Below the pieces are notes generated by a model, which saw only the letters and a program-made list of their open reading frames with translations, ran no database searches and was not told the origin of the DNA. Below, piece after piece: positions 1 to 10,700 of a DNA stretch of 30,621 nucleotides (positions within the stretch are counted from its first letter, which is position 1; each line of letters starts with the position of its first letter). Origin of the DNA: a virus; the IMG/VR virus record IMGVR_UViG_3300030102_003785, positions 9,505-40,125 of that record; one strand, 5' to 3'. The position numbers were made by a program, and so were the translations under genes.

Positions 1-113
1 AAAGGTCTTATGATTCTTTCATCTGTAGAATCATCTACTCGTAAATACTCTTTAACTTCCTGAAGTGTCACAGGTTCTTGTGTTGGCTCTACACTTACTA
101 CTAAACCTGCCAT
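1..113 (-). CDS. Head-tail connector protein, gp6/phiE125 gp8-like (partial, N-terminus only)
   Basis: Only the first 37 or so residues are inside the window; the gene runs off the left edge. The start ATG is at 113-111 and overlaps the stop of the preceding gene in a TAATG junction. The visible N-terminus carries the pattern EPVTLQEVKEYLRVD followed by an acidic stretch and DERII. This is the usual opening of the gp6-like head-tail connector (phiE125 gp8) family, which forms a ring below the portal in HK97-type phages. That family normally sits close to the capsid gene, whereas here about 12 kb of other genes, mostly fibres, intervene. The assignment rests on this short motif alone. Confidence 0.65.
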   Translation of the reverse strand, partial: MAGLVVSVEPTQEPVTLQEVKEYLRVDDSTDERIIRP

Positions 114-301
114 TAGTAAAATGCTCCTATAATCTGTGCAGCTATAATTAAAGCATATAAACCCCAGATCTGTTGTTCCATACGAATGAATCGCTTAGAA
201 CCTGATTCCATACGCCTTTCTATGTTTTCATAGCGTAACGCACAAATTTGTTCGTGTAGTTCAAGTTTGCTTGTATCAGTTGGGTTTTTTATCTCCGCCA
301 T
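113..301 (-). CDS. Small single-span membrane protein, holin-like or XhlA-like
   Basis: About 62 residues. I chose the ATG at 301 because a GAGGAAG ribosome-binding site sits just upstream; an in-frame ATG at 319 would add six residues. The first two-thirds is a charged amphipathic helix rich in Glu and Arg. One hydrophobic segment at the C-terminus (WGLYALIIAAQIIGAFY) is a likely membrane span. A soluble coiled coil followed by one C-terminal span resembles XhlA-type phage lysis accessory proteins and some small holins, but no lysin is visible beside it, so a structural or membrane-anchoring role is also possible. It overlaps the upstream gene by about 26 bases and the connector gene by one base. 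Confidence 0.55.
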   Translation of the reverse strand: MAEIKNPTDTSKLELHEQICALRYENIERRMESGSKRFIRMEQQIWGLYALIIAAQIIGAFY

Positions 302-584
302 TAGCACTTTCTTCCTCATCTTCCATTGGTTCTGGAAGATTGTCTTTTAGTTGTTCCATGTAATGTGCTATAAGTATGTCGGCTTTTTCTACTTCAAAAT
401 TTGCATTTGCAATAATATCACTCTTGCTTTTTTGCACGACTGACATTTTATTAAAAATAAGCTTACTATCTTCAGACATATCATCTACAAGATATTTTTT
501 ACTTACATCAACATCATCAACTTTTTCAGTCATAGTTAGAACTTGTGGTTCTTCATTAACTGTATTTTCTTTAGCTTCTGCCAT
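276..584 (-). CDS. Small acidic helical phage protein, function unknown
   Basis: 102 residues, not firmly recognised. The N-terminal third is acidic and probably disordered. The middle has a Y-L-V-D-D-M-S-E-D-S-K pattern followed by a long helix through to about residue 85, and the C-terminus is acidic (MEDEEES). The pattern 'Y-x-x-D-D-x-S-x-x-x-K' before a helix is reminiscent of small DUF6447-like proteins found beside phage tail or fibre genes; this is a recollection of pattern, not a match I could test. It lies immediately downstream of the third fibre gene in the same transcription direction, so it is probably a late gene, possibly structural or a chaperone. Confidence 0.6.
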   Translation of the reverse strand: MAEAKENTVNEEPQVLTMTEKVDDVDVSKKYLVDDMSEDSKLIFNKMSVVQKSKSDIIANANFEVEKADILIAHYMEQLKDNLPEPMEDEEESANGGDKKPN

Positions 585-619
585 AATTAATTCTCCTAAT
601 TAAAAGTATTAGTCTATCA

Positions 620-2629
620 CTATCCTTCTAATGTTTCTATTCTAGTTTTTAAATCTTCTATAACTGCTTGTTGTTCTTGTATAGCTTTAGTTAAAAGAGG
701 TATAAGTTTGCTTTGGTCTATACCTTGATATTCAGGATTACCTTCACCATCAACTGCATCTTTTTCACCTTTTATAGCTTCAGGAACTATGCTTGATACT
801 TCATGTGCTAAAAATCCATCAACCAATGTATTTGTTTCATCAGATATAAAATTAAATCTAGCTGGTTTTAATTGTTTCAATCTTGTGATTGCATCCCAAG
901 TGTAGTCTATATTTTCTTTTAATCTGTAATCAGAAGTTGTGTTATATGCAACACTTGAACCATTAGTTGAAATACTACCTATAGATCCAAATGCTTTATC
1001 AAAAACAATTAAATTTGCATTTGCTCCTATATTAACAGTAACAACTCTTGAAGCACTACTATTTGGATTGCTAAATACAGCAGCACCTTGATTAACAGCT
1101 GCTGAGTCTAGTTGTACAAATAATGGACATACAGTGTTAGCTGGACTTGTTGTACCTAAAGATAATTGTACATCTGTTGCACCACCAGCAGAAGTTTGTA
1201 AAACTTTTAAATATCCTTTATCTTCATCATCGTCCCATCTTGCACCAAAAAATATTTTACCTCCATAAGCTTCGCCAACTGTTCTAAGATATAAACCCTC
1301 AGTATTATTATTATCATAAAAATTTAATCTTGCAGTACCATCATTACTTGTCGCAAAAGTTAATGTTTCTGTAGAGTCTGTATAATCACCAATTTGTACT
1401 TCTGTAGCAGGACTATTCGTTCCAATTCCAAGTCTTCCTGAACTATCAAGGCGTAATGTCTCAGTACCTCCCTGAAAAAATGTTAAAGCATTACCAATAG
1501 TAATTAGATCTACTGTTGTATTATTAGAGTTGTCAGCAAAAGTTATGGCAGCCTCATCACTTGTACCATTATCTCTACCTAGAATTCTTATACCTCTTGC
1601 AGAACCATCAGCTTGAACATTAAAAGGAGCTGTTGAGGTTTGAGTTCCTATAGAAACACTACCTGAAGAATTAATACGCATTCTTTCTGAACCTGCTGTA
1701 TAGAGTCTCATGCTATCATCAGAATGTGCATATTCAATAAGTCCAGCATCAGCACCATCGTTAAATCTTATAGTTGAACCTGCTGTTGAGCCTAATGAAA
1801 TACCTCTTTCAGTAGAAGAACCATTATCACCAACAATTAAATCATCAGCAGTTGCTGAATAACCTGAGTTTGATGTTTCAGCAATCATTACACGACCACC
1901 ACTATCAATACGCATCCTTTCAGTATTGTTAGTTTCCAAAATTAAAGGTTTTCCTGATGTTTGTCCTGATACAAAAGCATTACCACTACCATTTATACCA
2001 ACTAACATACTTCCTGCAGAATTTTTAACTTCCATAAATCTAACTGTTGTGTCTGCTGCTTCTAAACTAAGAGTTTGAGAAGGACTACTTGTTCCAATTC
2101 CAACACGATTATTACTAGAATCAACTTTAAGTGTTGATGTATCTACAGTTAAATCTCCTGAAACAGTAAGACTTGATAAATTTCCAACACTTGTAATATT
2201 AGTTTGTGCTGCTGTTGATAAAGTTCCTGCTAAAGTCGTTGCTGTCAATGTTCCTGTAACTGTTACACCACCACTAGCTGTAGCAAGTTTTGCACTGTTA
2301 TCGTGATACAGAGTAACTGCTCCATCTGCTGAAGCTACTATGCTTTCTTCATTAAGTTTGGCTTGTATATGCACAGCACCATTTGTATCTGCTATGTAAA
2401 TATTACCTGTTGAGTTTGCTATGTAGCTGTTTGATCCATCGTGATAAATTTCTAGGTCTCCACCTGTACCTATCTTGATCTTATCGTTATCACCCATGTT
2501 TAGGTGTGTAGCTAAAGTAAGTTCTCCTGTTACACCTAGAGTTCCTGATATGGATATATTAGTGTCAAGCTTTGCACTAGTAATAGCACCATCTACAATA
2601 AGTTCACTTGGTACTAATGTATATGACAT
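620..2629 (-). CDS. Fibre protein 3 with C-terminal S74 intramolecular chaperone
   Basis: 669 residues. The N-terminus (VDGAITSAKLDTN, SGTLGVTG) is typical of phage fibre stems. The body is Ser/Thr/Gly-rich with repeated units of the form 'ERMRIDSSGRVGIGTSSP', a common beta-stem repeat in phage fibres. The last 104 residues form a Peptidase S74 chaperone beginning with SDYRLKEN. By analogy with endosialidase chaperones, Ser566 and Lys571 (spacing of five) would be the self-cleavage dyad, releasing the chaperone after trimerisation. The C-terminus is a coiled coil (IQEQQAVIEDLKTRIETLE). The start forms a TAATG junction with the upstream fibre gene. The N-terminal region is a clear paralogue of the split fibre upstream. 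Role: host recognition, or capsid decoration. Confidence 0.88.
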   Translation of the reverse strand: MSYTLVPSELIVDGAITSAKLDTNISISGTLGVTGELTLATHLNMGDNDKIKIGTGGDLEIYHDGSNSYIANSTGNIYIADTNGAVHIQAKLNEESIVASADGAVTLYHDNSAKLATASGGVTVTGTLTATTLAGTLSTAAQTNITSVGNLSSLTVSGDLTVDTSTLKVDSSNNRVGIGTSSPSQTLSLEAADTTVRFMEVKNSAGSMLVGINGSGNAFVSGQTSGKPLILETNNTERMRIDSGGRVMIAETSNSGYSATADDLIVGDNGSSTERGISLGSTAGSTIRFNDGADAGLIEYAHSDDSMRLYTAGSERMRINSSGSVSIGTQTSTAPFNVQADGSARGIRILGRDNGTSDEAAITFADNSNNTTVDLITIGNALTFFQGGTETLRLDSSGRLGIGTNSPATEVQIGDYTDSTETLTFATSNDGTARLNFYDNNNTEGLYLRTVGEAYGGKIFFGARWDDDEDKGYLKVLQTSAGGATDVQLSLGTTSPANTVCPLFVQLDSAAVNQGAAVFSNPNSSASRVVTVNIGANANLIVFDKAFGSIGSISTNGSSVAYNTTSDYRLKENIDYTWDAITRLKQLKPARFNFISDETNTLVDGFLAHEVSSIVPEAIKGEKDAVDGEGNPEYQGIDQSKLIPLLTKAIQEQQAVIEDLKTRIETLEG

Positions 2630-4380
2630 TATTTATCCTCCAGTTTTGCTTTGAGTTCTTCTACTTCTGCCGACAGTTGTTGTATTGATTTTACTAAAAT
2701 AGGTATTAAATGTTCGTATTTAAGTTTATAGGAGTCTGGATTTCTTGTATTTACTATATGGTCTTCTGTCCAACCTATTGATTTTTCTATTTTTTGTATT
2801 TCTTGTGCAATAAATCCTACTTGTTTTGTAGTTGATTTTTTTGAATGATCTCTCTCTCCATATTTTTCATGTGTATGTGGATAATAATTATCTCTATTAT
2901 CCCAAACATAAGTAACAGGTCTCATTTGATTTACAAAATTCAAACCTGCATTGTCAGATAAAGTTTCTATATCTGTTTTATCTCGTAAATCAGAACCACT
3001 TGTTAAAGCAACTTTACATTCAAAATTAGTGATTGAATTATTACCAAGTATTATTTGATTACTAGCAGTTGTTACACCTGCTAAAGCGTCTGCTCCTGAA
3101 TCTCTACCAACACAAATATTATTACTACCAGTAGTTATATTATTACCTGCATTACTTCCTAAAACTGTATTATTACTTCCAGTTGTCAATGATAAACCAC
3201 ATTGACCAATACCAGTATTAGAAGCACCTGAAGTTACATTAAATAAACAAGCATCACCTACAGCAGTATTCAGACCACCAGTACAGTCTTCTAATGCTCT
3301 AGAACCAACAGCACAATTTGATCCTGCTGTAATATTACTTGCTAATGCATTGTAGCCTATTGCTGTATTAAAACTTGCAGTAGTTGCTAGTTTTAAAGCG
3401 TTATAACCAACTGCTGTAAATCTAGTTCCTGTAGTTAAACTTTTACCTGCTTCATAACCAACTGCCACATGACCATCTGTTGTTGTTGTAGTTGTCAATG
3501 CTTGTGTACCTACAGCAACATTTTCTGTACCTGTAGTGTTTGCATCTAGAGCAGCATATCCTACTGCGACATTTGCTGTTCCTGTAGTGTTGACTGCTAA
3601 TGCTGTATGTCCAAAAGCAGTATTATTATCTGCTGTAGTATTAGCAGATAATGCTTCCACACCCATAGCTGTATTTCTAGTACCAGTAGTGTTTGAATCT
3701 AAAGCCAAAGCACCAACTGCAGTTAGTTGGTCTCCTGTGGTGTTTGCTTCTAAAGCTGATTTACCAATAGCTGTATTGCTATCTGCTGTTGTATTGTTTT
3801 TTAAAGAATCATGTCCAACAGCTACATTATTTTTACCTGTTGTATTATCTTCCATTGAATAATATCCAACAGCAACATTGTTTCTTCCTTCTGTATTGGT
3901 TTTTGCAGCGTTACTACCTATTATAGTATTACTATGACCTGTTGTATTTGCTAGTAAGGCTGCATTACCAATTGCTGTATTATCATCTGCTGTAGTAGCA
4001 TTTTCTAATGAATTTACACCTACAGATACATTTCCTGTACCTGTCGTGTTTGTTCTTAATGAATCTTTACCTATAGCAACATTATTATTGCCTGTTGTAT
4101 GATCTTCTAATGCTTTAAAACCTATTGCTGTATTACTATCGCCTGAAGTCAAACTTGAAAACACATCAACACCTAAACCTGTATTGTTAATAGCAGCATT
4201 TAAAGTACCTGTACTTGCGTTATCACTAATTAAAATACTGTCAGTAAAGTTTGTAGCATCAGCTAGAATACTTATGCCATTTATTGTGCCTGTTAATGTT
4301 ACGCCACCACTAGCTGTTTCTAATTTCTTTGATCCTGCATAATAAAGTTCTACAGCACCATCAGGTGTAGCAACAATCAT
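2629..4380 (-). CDS. Fibre protein 2, distal part: YadA-like head repeats plus S74 chaperone
   Basis: 583 residues. Roughly residues 75-400 contain about twenty 14-residue repeats of the form NTAIGxxALxANTTG, the signature of the left-handed beta-roll in the heads of YadA-like trimeric adhesins. A C-terminal S74-type domain follows, starting SDLRDKTD, with Ser463 and Lys468 at the expected dyad spacing, and a coiled coil ends the protein. It begins MIVATPDGAVELYY, which aligns with an internal segment of fibre 3 (SIVASADGAVTLYH) rather than with a fibre N-terminus. This ORF is therefore probably the distal part of a fibre whose proximal part is the 123-residue ORF just upstream. The two share an ATGA overlap, which would allow coupled translation. 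Confidence 0.85.
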   Translation of the reverse strand: MIVATPDGAVELYYAGSKKLETASGGVTLTGTINGISILADATNFTDSILISDNASTGTLNAAINNTGLGVDVFSSLTSGDSNTAIGFKALEDHTTGNNNVAIGKDSLRTNTTGTGNVSVGVNSLENATTADDNTAIGNAALLANTTGHSNTIIGSNAAKTNTEGRNNVAVGYYSMEDNTTGKNNVAVGHDSLKNNTTADSNTAIGKSALEANTTGDQLTAVGALALDSNTTGTRNTAMGVEALSANTTADNNTAFGHTALAVNTTGTANVAVGYAALDANTTGTENVAVGTQALTTTTTTDGHVAVGYEAGKSLTTGTRFTAVGYNALKLATTASFNTAIGYNALASNITAGSNCAVGSRALEDCTGGLNTAVGDACLFNVTSGASNTGIGQCGLSLTTGSNNTVLGSNAGNNITTGSNNICVGRDSGADALAGVTTASNQIILGNNSITNFECKVALTSGSDLRDKTDIETLSDNAGLNFVNQMRPVTYVWDNRDNYYPHTHEKYGERDHSKKSTTKQVGFIAQEIQKIEKSIGWTEDHIVNTRNPDSYKLKYEHLIPILVKSIQQLSAEVEELKAKLEDK

Positions 4381-4748
4381 GTTTTAATAATATCATCATC
4401 ACCTAAAACTAGATGTGTTGCTAAAGTTGTTACACCAGTAACATTAAGAGTTCCACTTACAGCTATATTGGTGTCTAACTTAGCACTTGTAACCTGTCCA
4501 TCTCCTAAATGTGCTGTGTCTATAGAACCATCAACATACTGATCTGAATCAACACTATTTGATGACATCTTTGCGTTTGTGATTGCACTATTAGAAATCT
4601 TAGCTGTAAGAATTGCATCGTCTGCAATCTTTGCTGTAGTTATAGCATTGTCATTAATAGAAGCAGTTACAACAGAGTTACTTGCTAATTGATCTGCACC
4701 AACTGCATCATCTTTAATTACACCACTTGTGACTTTAGTATTAGCCAT
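4377..4748 (-). CDS. Fibre protein 2, proximal part (N-terminal stem, separated by frameshift)
   Basis: 123 residues. It is made of short stem repeats such as AITTAKIADDA, AILTAKISNSA and AITNAKMSSNS, then TSAKLDTNIAVSGTLNVTG and ATHLVLGDDD. The last part aligns with residues around 15-50 of fibre 3 (TSAKLDTNISISGTLGVTG, ATHLNMGDND). The reading frame then stops at TGA inside ATGA, where fibre 3 continues for about 40 residues that are absent here. The start ATG overlaps the end of the giant fibre gene by eight bases and has GGAG upstream. It may be a free-standing adaptor that attaches the distal fibre, or the product of a deletion that split one gene. Confidence 0.75.
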   Translation of the reverse strand: MANTKVTSGVIKDDAVGADQLASNSVVTASINDNAITTAKIADDAILTAKISNSAITNAKMSSNSVDSDQYVDGSIDTAHLGDGQVTSAKLDTNIAVSGTLNVTGVTTLATHLVLGDDDIIKT

Positions 4749-7700
4749 TGTCTTTTAACTCCTTAACTTCTGCTTTAAGTGTTTCTATTTGCTCTTGTTG
4801 TTCTTGTATTGCTTTGACTAATAATGGTGTTATTCTTCCATAATCCATGCCTTGCATAATTTGACCATCTTTTTCACCTGATACTGCATCAGGAAATATG
4901 TCTTGAACTTCGTGTGCAATAAAACCTTCACTTGATGTACCATCTGCTTTCCAATTAAATTTAACTGGATTAAGTGCATTAAGTCTTTCTAAACCATTTT
5001 GTATTGGTTCTAAATTTTCTTTAAGTCTGTAGTCAGAACCTGTATCATAAGTAGTGCCTGTGTTTGATACACTAATAAAACCAATTTCTGTTCCTGAAGA
5101 ATTTCTATGGAATAAAGAAAAGTGAGTTGTTCCACTTGTGGAGTTTACTGTTTCTATAAATGGGTCACTTGGTGTAGCATTTCCAAATATTTGACCTCCT
5201 GTTCTTCCTGAAGTTACACCTACTAATACACTTCCATTACTTAAATCACAAGCAATAAAATTATGTGTCAAAGAACCATCATCATCTGATAAACCTTGAA
5301 TTTTTAATTGCGATGCATCAAGTGTAAGTCTTGCTCTTTTTTGCCCTGATGTTGAACCAATATCTTCTAAATTAAATTCAGGTGGATTACCTACAAAGTC
5401 AAAATCTGTAATACTGTTACCTTGAATTTTTACTGCATCACCTGCACCTGTTAAATTAACATCTAATTTTGCAGCAGGAGTAGTCGTTCCAATTCCAACA
5501 TTACCTGTATTTGTAATTACTAAAGGATTAAAGTGTGCACCGCTTCCATCTTGAGGGTCACCATCTTTAGCATTACTACAGCCAATGGTGAAGTTACCAA
5601 AAGCACTACCACCATTTCCTATTGACCAGTTTCTGCTAGCAGAATTACTACTAGTATCTGTTAGATATATTTTTGCCATTCCATCAAATGTAGTTGTATC
5701 GCCTTTAATATCTAATTTTGCTGCAGGAGAAGTTTGATTAATACCAACTCTTCCTGAACTATCAATACGCATTCTTTCTGCATTATTAGTAGCAAAAATT
5801 GACGCTGTGTTTTCATAATTGTAGTGATAAGCATTTCCTGAAGCATCAACGCCTACAAATAATCCATCACTTGTTGTAGTACCTGTGTTAGAATTTTGAT
5901 ACCTTATACCAGCAGATGAAGCACCTGTACTTCTAACCCTCATAGTCATATCATCTGTATCAGTTACATCTAATTTACTTCCACTAATTGGAGAACTTGT
6001 ATTAATACCAATATCTCCATCACTAGAAATACGCATTCTTTCTGTTGTAGTAGATGGGTCTCCATTTGTACCACCAGTTTTAAATATAACAGCACCAGAA
6101 GCACCATTAGCAGTAACTGTCATATGAACATTAGAGCCACCTGATGAAATTTGTGCTGTTGCATCTGTATTACCTACTAAAAGGCTTGAATTAAATATTG
6201 CTTTACCTGCTTCTGACATATCAATAGTAAGAGCTGTAAAACCTGAACCTCCATCATTACCTTTTAATTTAAAATCTTTATCTGACCCACTTACTGTAAA
6301 AGCTGTAGAATCAGATTCTTTTTGAATAAACCCAAATTGAGTTCCATCATCTGAAAAAATAATGACACCTGTATCAGAATCAAGAGTAATATTCCCACCA
6401 ACATCTAGTGTTAAAGCTCCACTATCAGAAATAGTAGAACCATCAATAGTAATATCATCAACTGTTAAAGCTGTTAGAGTACCTAAACTTGTTACATTAG
6501 TTTGTGCTGCTGTTGCTAGTGTTCCTGTTATGTTTCCTGATACTGATAAAGTGCTATCTAAAGTAGTTGCACCTGTTACATCTAATGTTCCTGCTATATC
6601 TATATTAGTATCTAGTTTTGCAGAAGTTACTGCATCATCTGCAATTTTTACTGTTGTTACTGCATTACTTGCTAGTTTTGCACTTGTCACATTAGCATCA
6701 GCAATAGTACTGGTGGTTACTGTATCTGAAGCTGGTGTGTTAAGTGCAGTTTGACTAAACATGATTACATCAATAGCTGTGCTATTTACTGGTGCAGTAT
6801 CAAAGGTTAGAGTTGTACCACTTACTGTGTATGTACTTTTATGTTGATAAACACCATCAATGTAAATCTGTGTATTATTCTCATTAGTTGGACTTATAGA
6901 TAATGTGAATGCAACTGTTGATCCATCTCCTGTAAACGCATTTTGTGTCACAGAAGAACCTGATATGTTTGCTTTTATGTGGTTTATTACTATCTTTCTA
7001 CCACTAACAGGTGCTGTATCTAAAGTGACTGTAGTACCACTAGCGACAAAATCTGCTTTGTTTTGATACACACCATCAATAAATATTATTAGATCATCTT
7101 CATTACTTACAGTAGAACTTATTGTAAATGCTCTTGTACTACCATCACCTGTGAAAGTATTAGTTTCCATAGCACTTGCACCACCACTTCCAGCGATTTC
7201 AGCAAATTCCGTACCATCATGTCCTTCAAACTTACCTAATGTAGTGTTAAACCTGAAGTCACCTGCTGTTCCTGAAGGTCTTTGTGCTGTCGTACCTGAA
7301 GGTACTTTTATTGATTCAGTACCACTCAATGTCATGTTTGCAAAAGTAGGACTGCTAGAAGTTGCTACAGCTTGTCCAATAGATACTGCTGTGCCTGATA
7401 CAGAAACACCAGTGCCTGCAGTAAGAGTAGTAATGTTCGCTGATCCATCAAAGCTAACACCATTGATTGTTCTAGCATTTGCTAAAGTAGTTGCTGTACT
7501 TGCTAATGCAACAGCAATATTTGCACTTCCATCAAAAGAAGTACCACCTATTGTTCTTGCTGTAGCTAGTTTTGTTGCAGTAGCAGCATTACCTGTTGTG
7601 TCCTGATTACCAGTCGTATTGACACCTGCAAGATTAATATTAGCTGTGCCATCAAATGATACTCCACCTATTGTACGAGCATTCGCTAATGCAGTTGCAG

Positions 7701-10700
7701 TATCAGCAAGTGCTACAGATATATTGCTTGTACCATCAAAGCTTGTTCCACCAATAGTTCTAGCAGTTTCTAATGCTGAAGCTGTACTTGCATTACCAGT
7801 AACAGCACCAGTTAATGGTCCAACAAAAGCGTCTGATGTCACAGTTCCATCAAAGAATGCATTTTTAAATTCAGCAGAAGATGTACCTAAATCAACATCA
7901 TCATCTGTAGCAGGAACTAATGCACCATTTGTAAGTTTTATCTGATTCTGATTACCTGCAAAAAAATGGATCTCATCTGCTGTACCAAAGTCTATTTTTG
8001 TTTGGTCATCTTCTCCAATCTTTATATCAGTAGCTAGTAAGCTTGTTATATTAGTTTGTGCAGGGTTTATAACGAAATCTAATGTCCCATCACTATCTTC
8101 ATAAGTGACAGTGATACCAGTTTCGGTATTACTAGAAACCATACCTCCAACAATGTCTTGTATTTCTTCTGTAGTTTTACCACTTTGTCCATAAGAAAAT
8201 GAGCCATCACCATCAGATAAAACTGCCTGACCTGCAGTACCATTACCTGATATGTTTAGTTGTGCTGCTCCCACAACATTGTCGTCAATAGTAGCACTAA
8301 GTGTTACATTACCTGATCCATCAAATGCAACAGCACTAGCTGTTATATCGCCTGATATTGAGAAGTTTCTACTGTTTGCAAGTGCAGTAGCTGTATCAGA
8401 ATTACCAGTAACATCACCTGTCAAATCACCAACAAAAGCTGTAGATGTGATTGAAGTAGCACCTGTCACAACACCAGCATCAATGATAATAGTCCCATCT
8501 AAAACAATTTGCTGACCTGTAAGAGGAGTTATATTGAGGTCTGTTCCTGCAGTACTAGATATTGTATTACCATTGATGTTGATATTATCAACTTGTAATG
8601 CTGTTAAAGTTCCTAGTGAAGTTATATTTGATTGAGCAGCACCTGTAACTGTTGCTGCTGTGCCTGAAACATTACCAGTGACATCTCCTACAAATGCTGT
8701 TGAAGTAATTGATGTCGCACCAGTTATAACTCCTGCATCTATAACTATTGCACCATCTAGCACTATTTGTTGTCCTGATAGTGGTGTAATGTTTAAATCA
8801 GTCCCTGCTGTAGATGAAATAGTGTTGCCATTTATATTTATGTTATCTACTTGTAAAGCAGTCAATGTGCCTAAACTTGTGATGTTTGACTGCGATGCTG
8901 TTTGTATTGTTCCTGTTAAATCACCAACTACATTACCTTCTAGACTTGCAATCAATGTACCTACTGCATATCCTGTACCTGATGTGTTAACAGTTGTAGT
9001 GGGTTCAGCTTGTAGATCTTTAAATAATTTAAATTTACCTGAGTCATTAGCATCTCTAAATAAACCTGCATATAAATCTTGTGATCCTGAAGTGTCATAC
9101 AGACCATAAAATCCTATATCAACACTATCTGCACCACTATTAGCTTTTGCAAGTTTAATAAGTGGATCTTCTACTTCTAATGTAGATGTATTTACTGTGG
9201 TAGTCGTACCATTGACTGTAAGATTGCCTGTAATAGTCACATTGTCAGGTAAACCTATTGTGACTGTCGCATTTTCACTTCCTGATCCTGAAACTTCTAT
9301 TTCATTACTTGTACCACTTATTCCTGCAACAAAGTTGCCAGTCGTGTCTGTTCCAAGAGCCACGCTGTCAGCTGCTATTGTCGTTGATAAGGTAATATTG
9401 CCTGTACCATCAAACGATACGCCTGAAGCAGTAACATCGCCTGATAAGGCTATCGTACGAGCATTTGCCAATGCAGTTGCAGTTGATGCATTACCTGTAA
9501 GTGCAGATGTTACTGTATTGAATTGGACATCATCAGATGTACCTACAGCTTGACCAATTGCAATAGTTGGTGTTGCAGATTCTCCACTATTATTAGAAAG
9601 ACTAACACCTGTACCTGCAACTAAGCTTTCAACATACGAACCTGTCGTATCAGTTCCTAAAGCGACACTATTTGCTTGTATTGTAGTTGATATACTAATA
9701 CCTGCTGATCCATCAAAGTTTGCAGTACCTACAACATCTCCTGAAAGTGCGATTGCTCTTGCTGTAGCTAGGGTTGTAGCTGTAGATGCATTGCCAACTA
9801 ACGCACCAGTGACTTGATTGAAAACAACATCATCTGAAGTGCCAACAGATTGACCAATTGCAAAAGTCACACCATTACCTGTAGCTGTAGAAGTGACTCC
9901 AGTACCACCTAGTAAAGATAATGTCTCAGAATCAAGATCAATAGCAATAGTTGAACTACCATCACTTATATCTAGGTCTTGTGCTGTAACTTGACTATCC
10001 ACATAAGTTTTTATTGCTTTTGCAGATGCTAATGTTGTATCAGTACCTGCTACACTTGATAGATCTGTATCCAATACACCAGATTTAAGATTATCTACTT
10101 CAATATTACTTACAGTATTATTATCTAAATCAATGGTCTTATTTGTAAGTGTTTGACTGCCTGTGAGTGTCGCCACAGTATTATCAATGGCAAAAGTGAC
10201 TGTATTTGTGTTTGCAGTTGAATTAATACCTGTTCCACCTGCTAATGTAAGTGTTTCGGAATCTAAATCTATAGATATATCGTTACTACCATCAGATACA
10301 TCTAAATCTTGTGCTGTAATCTGTGATTCAACAAAAGCTTTGATAGATTGCTGACTAGCAACTGCTGTAGCAGAATCACTAGCCATATTATCTTCATCTT
10401 TGAATGCTGTGCCTGATAATGTGCCATTAAGCACAGGACTTGTTAATGTTTTGTTAGTTAATGTAGCTGTAGTGCCTGAAAAATATGTATCAAGCCTTGT
10501 AACAGCTATTTGTTTCATTGTGCCATTGTCATTGACTATAAATTGATCTGCATCAACTACAACCACAGAACTTGCACTTGTATCACCATCTAATACATTA
10601 ATTTCTGTACCAGTCGTTGTTATTGCTGTTGTTCCATTTATTTTTGGCGATGTCAATGTTTTGTTTGTTAATGTTTGTGTACCAGTTAATGTCGCTACTG

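Noticed and set aside
3090-4150. Regularly spaced short repeats that could suggest a CRISPR array
   Set aside because: They are 42-base coding repeats of the YadA-like fibre head, degenerate in DNA, in frame, and without unique spacers.
4370-4400. Programmed -1 ribosomal frameshift joining the two parts of fibre 2
   Set aside because: The bases before the stop (ATT AAA ACA TGA) do not form a classical X XXY YYZ slippery heptamer, and about 40 residues present in the paralogue are missing, which points to a deletion instead.
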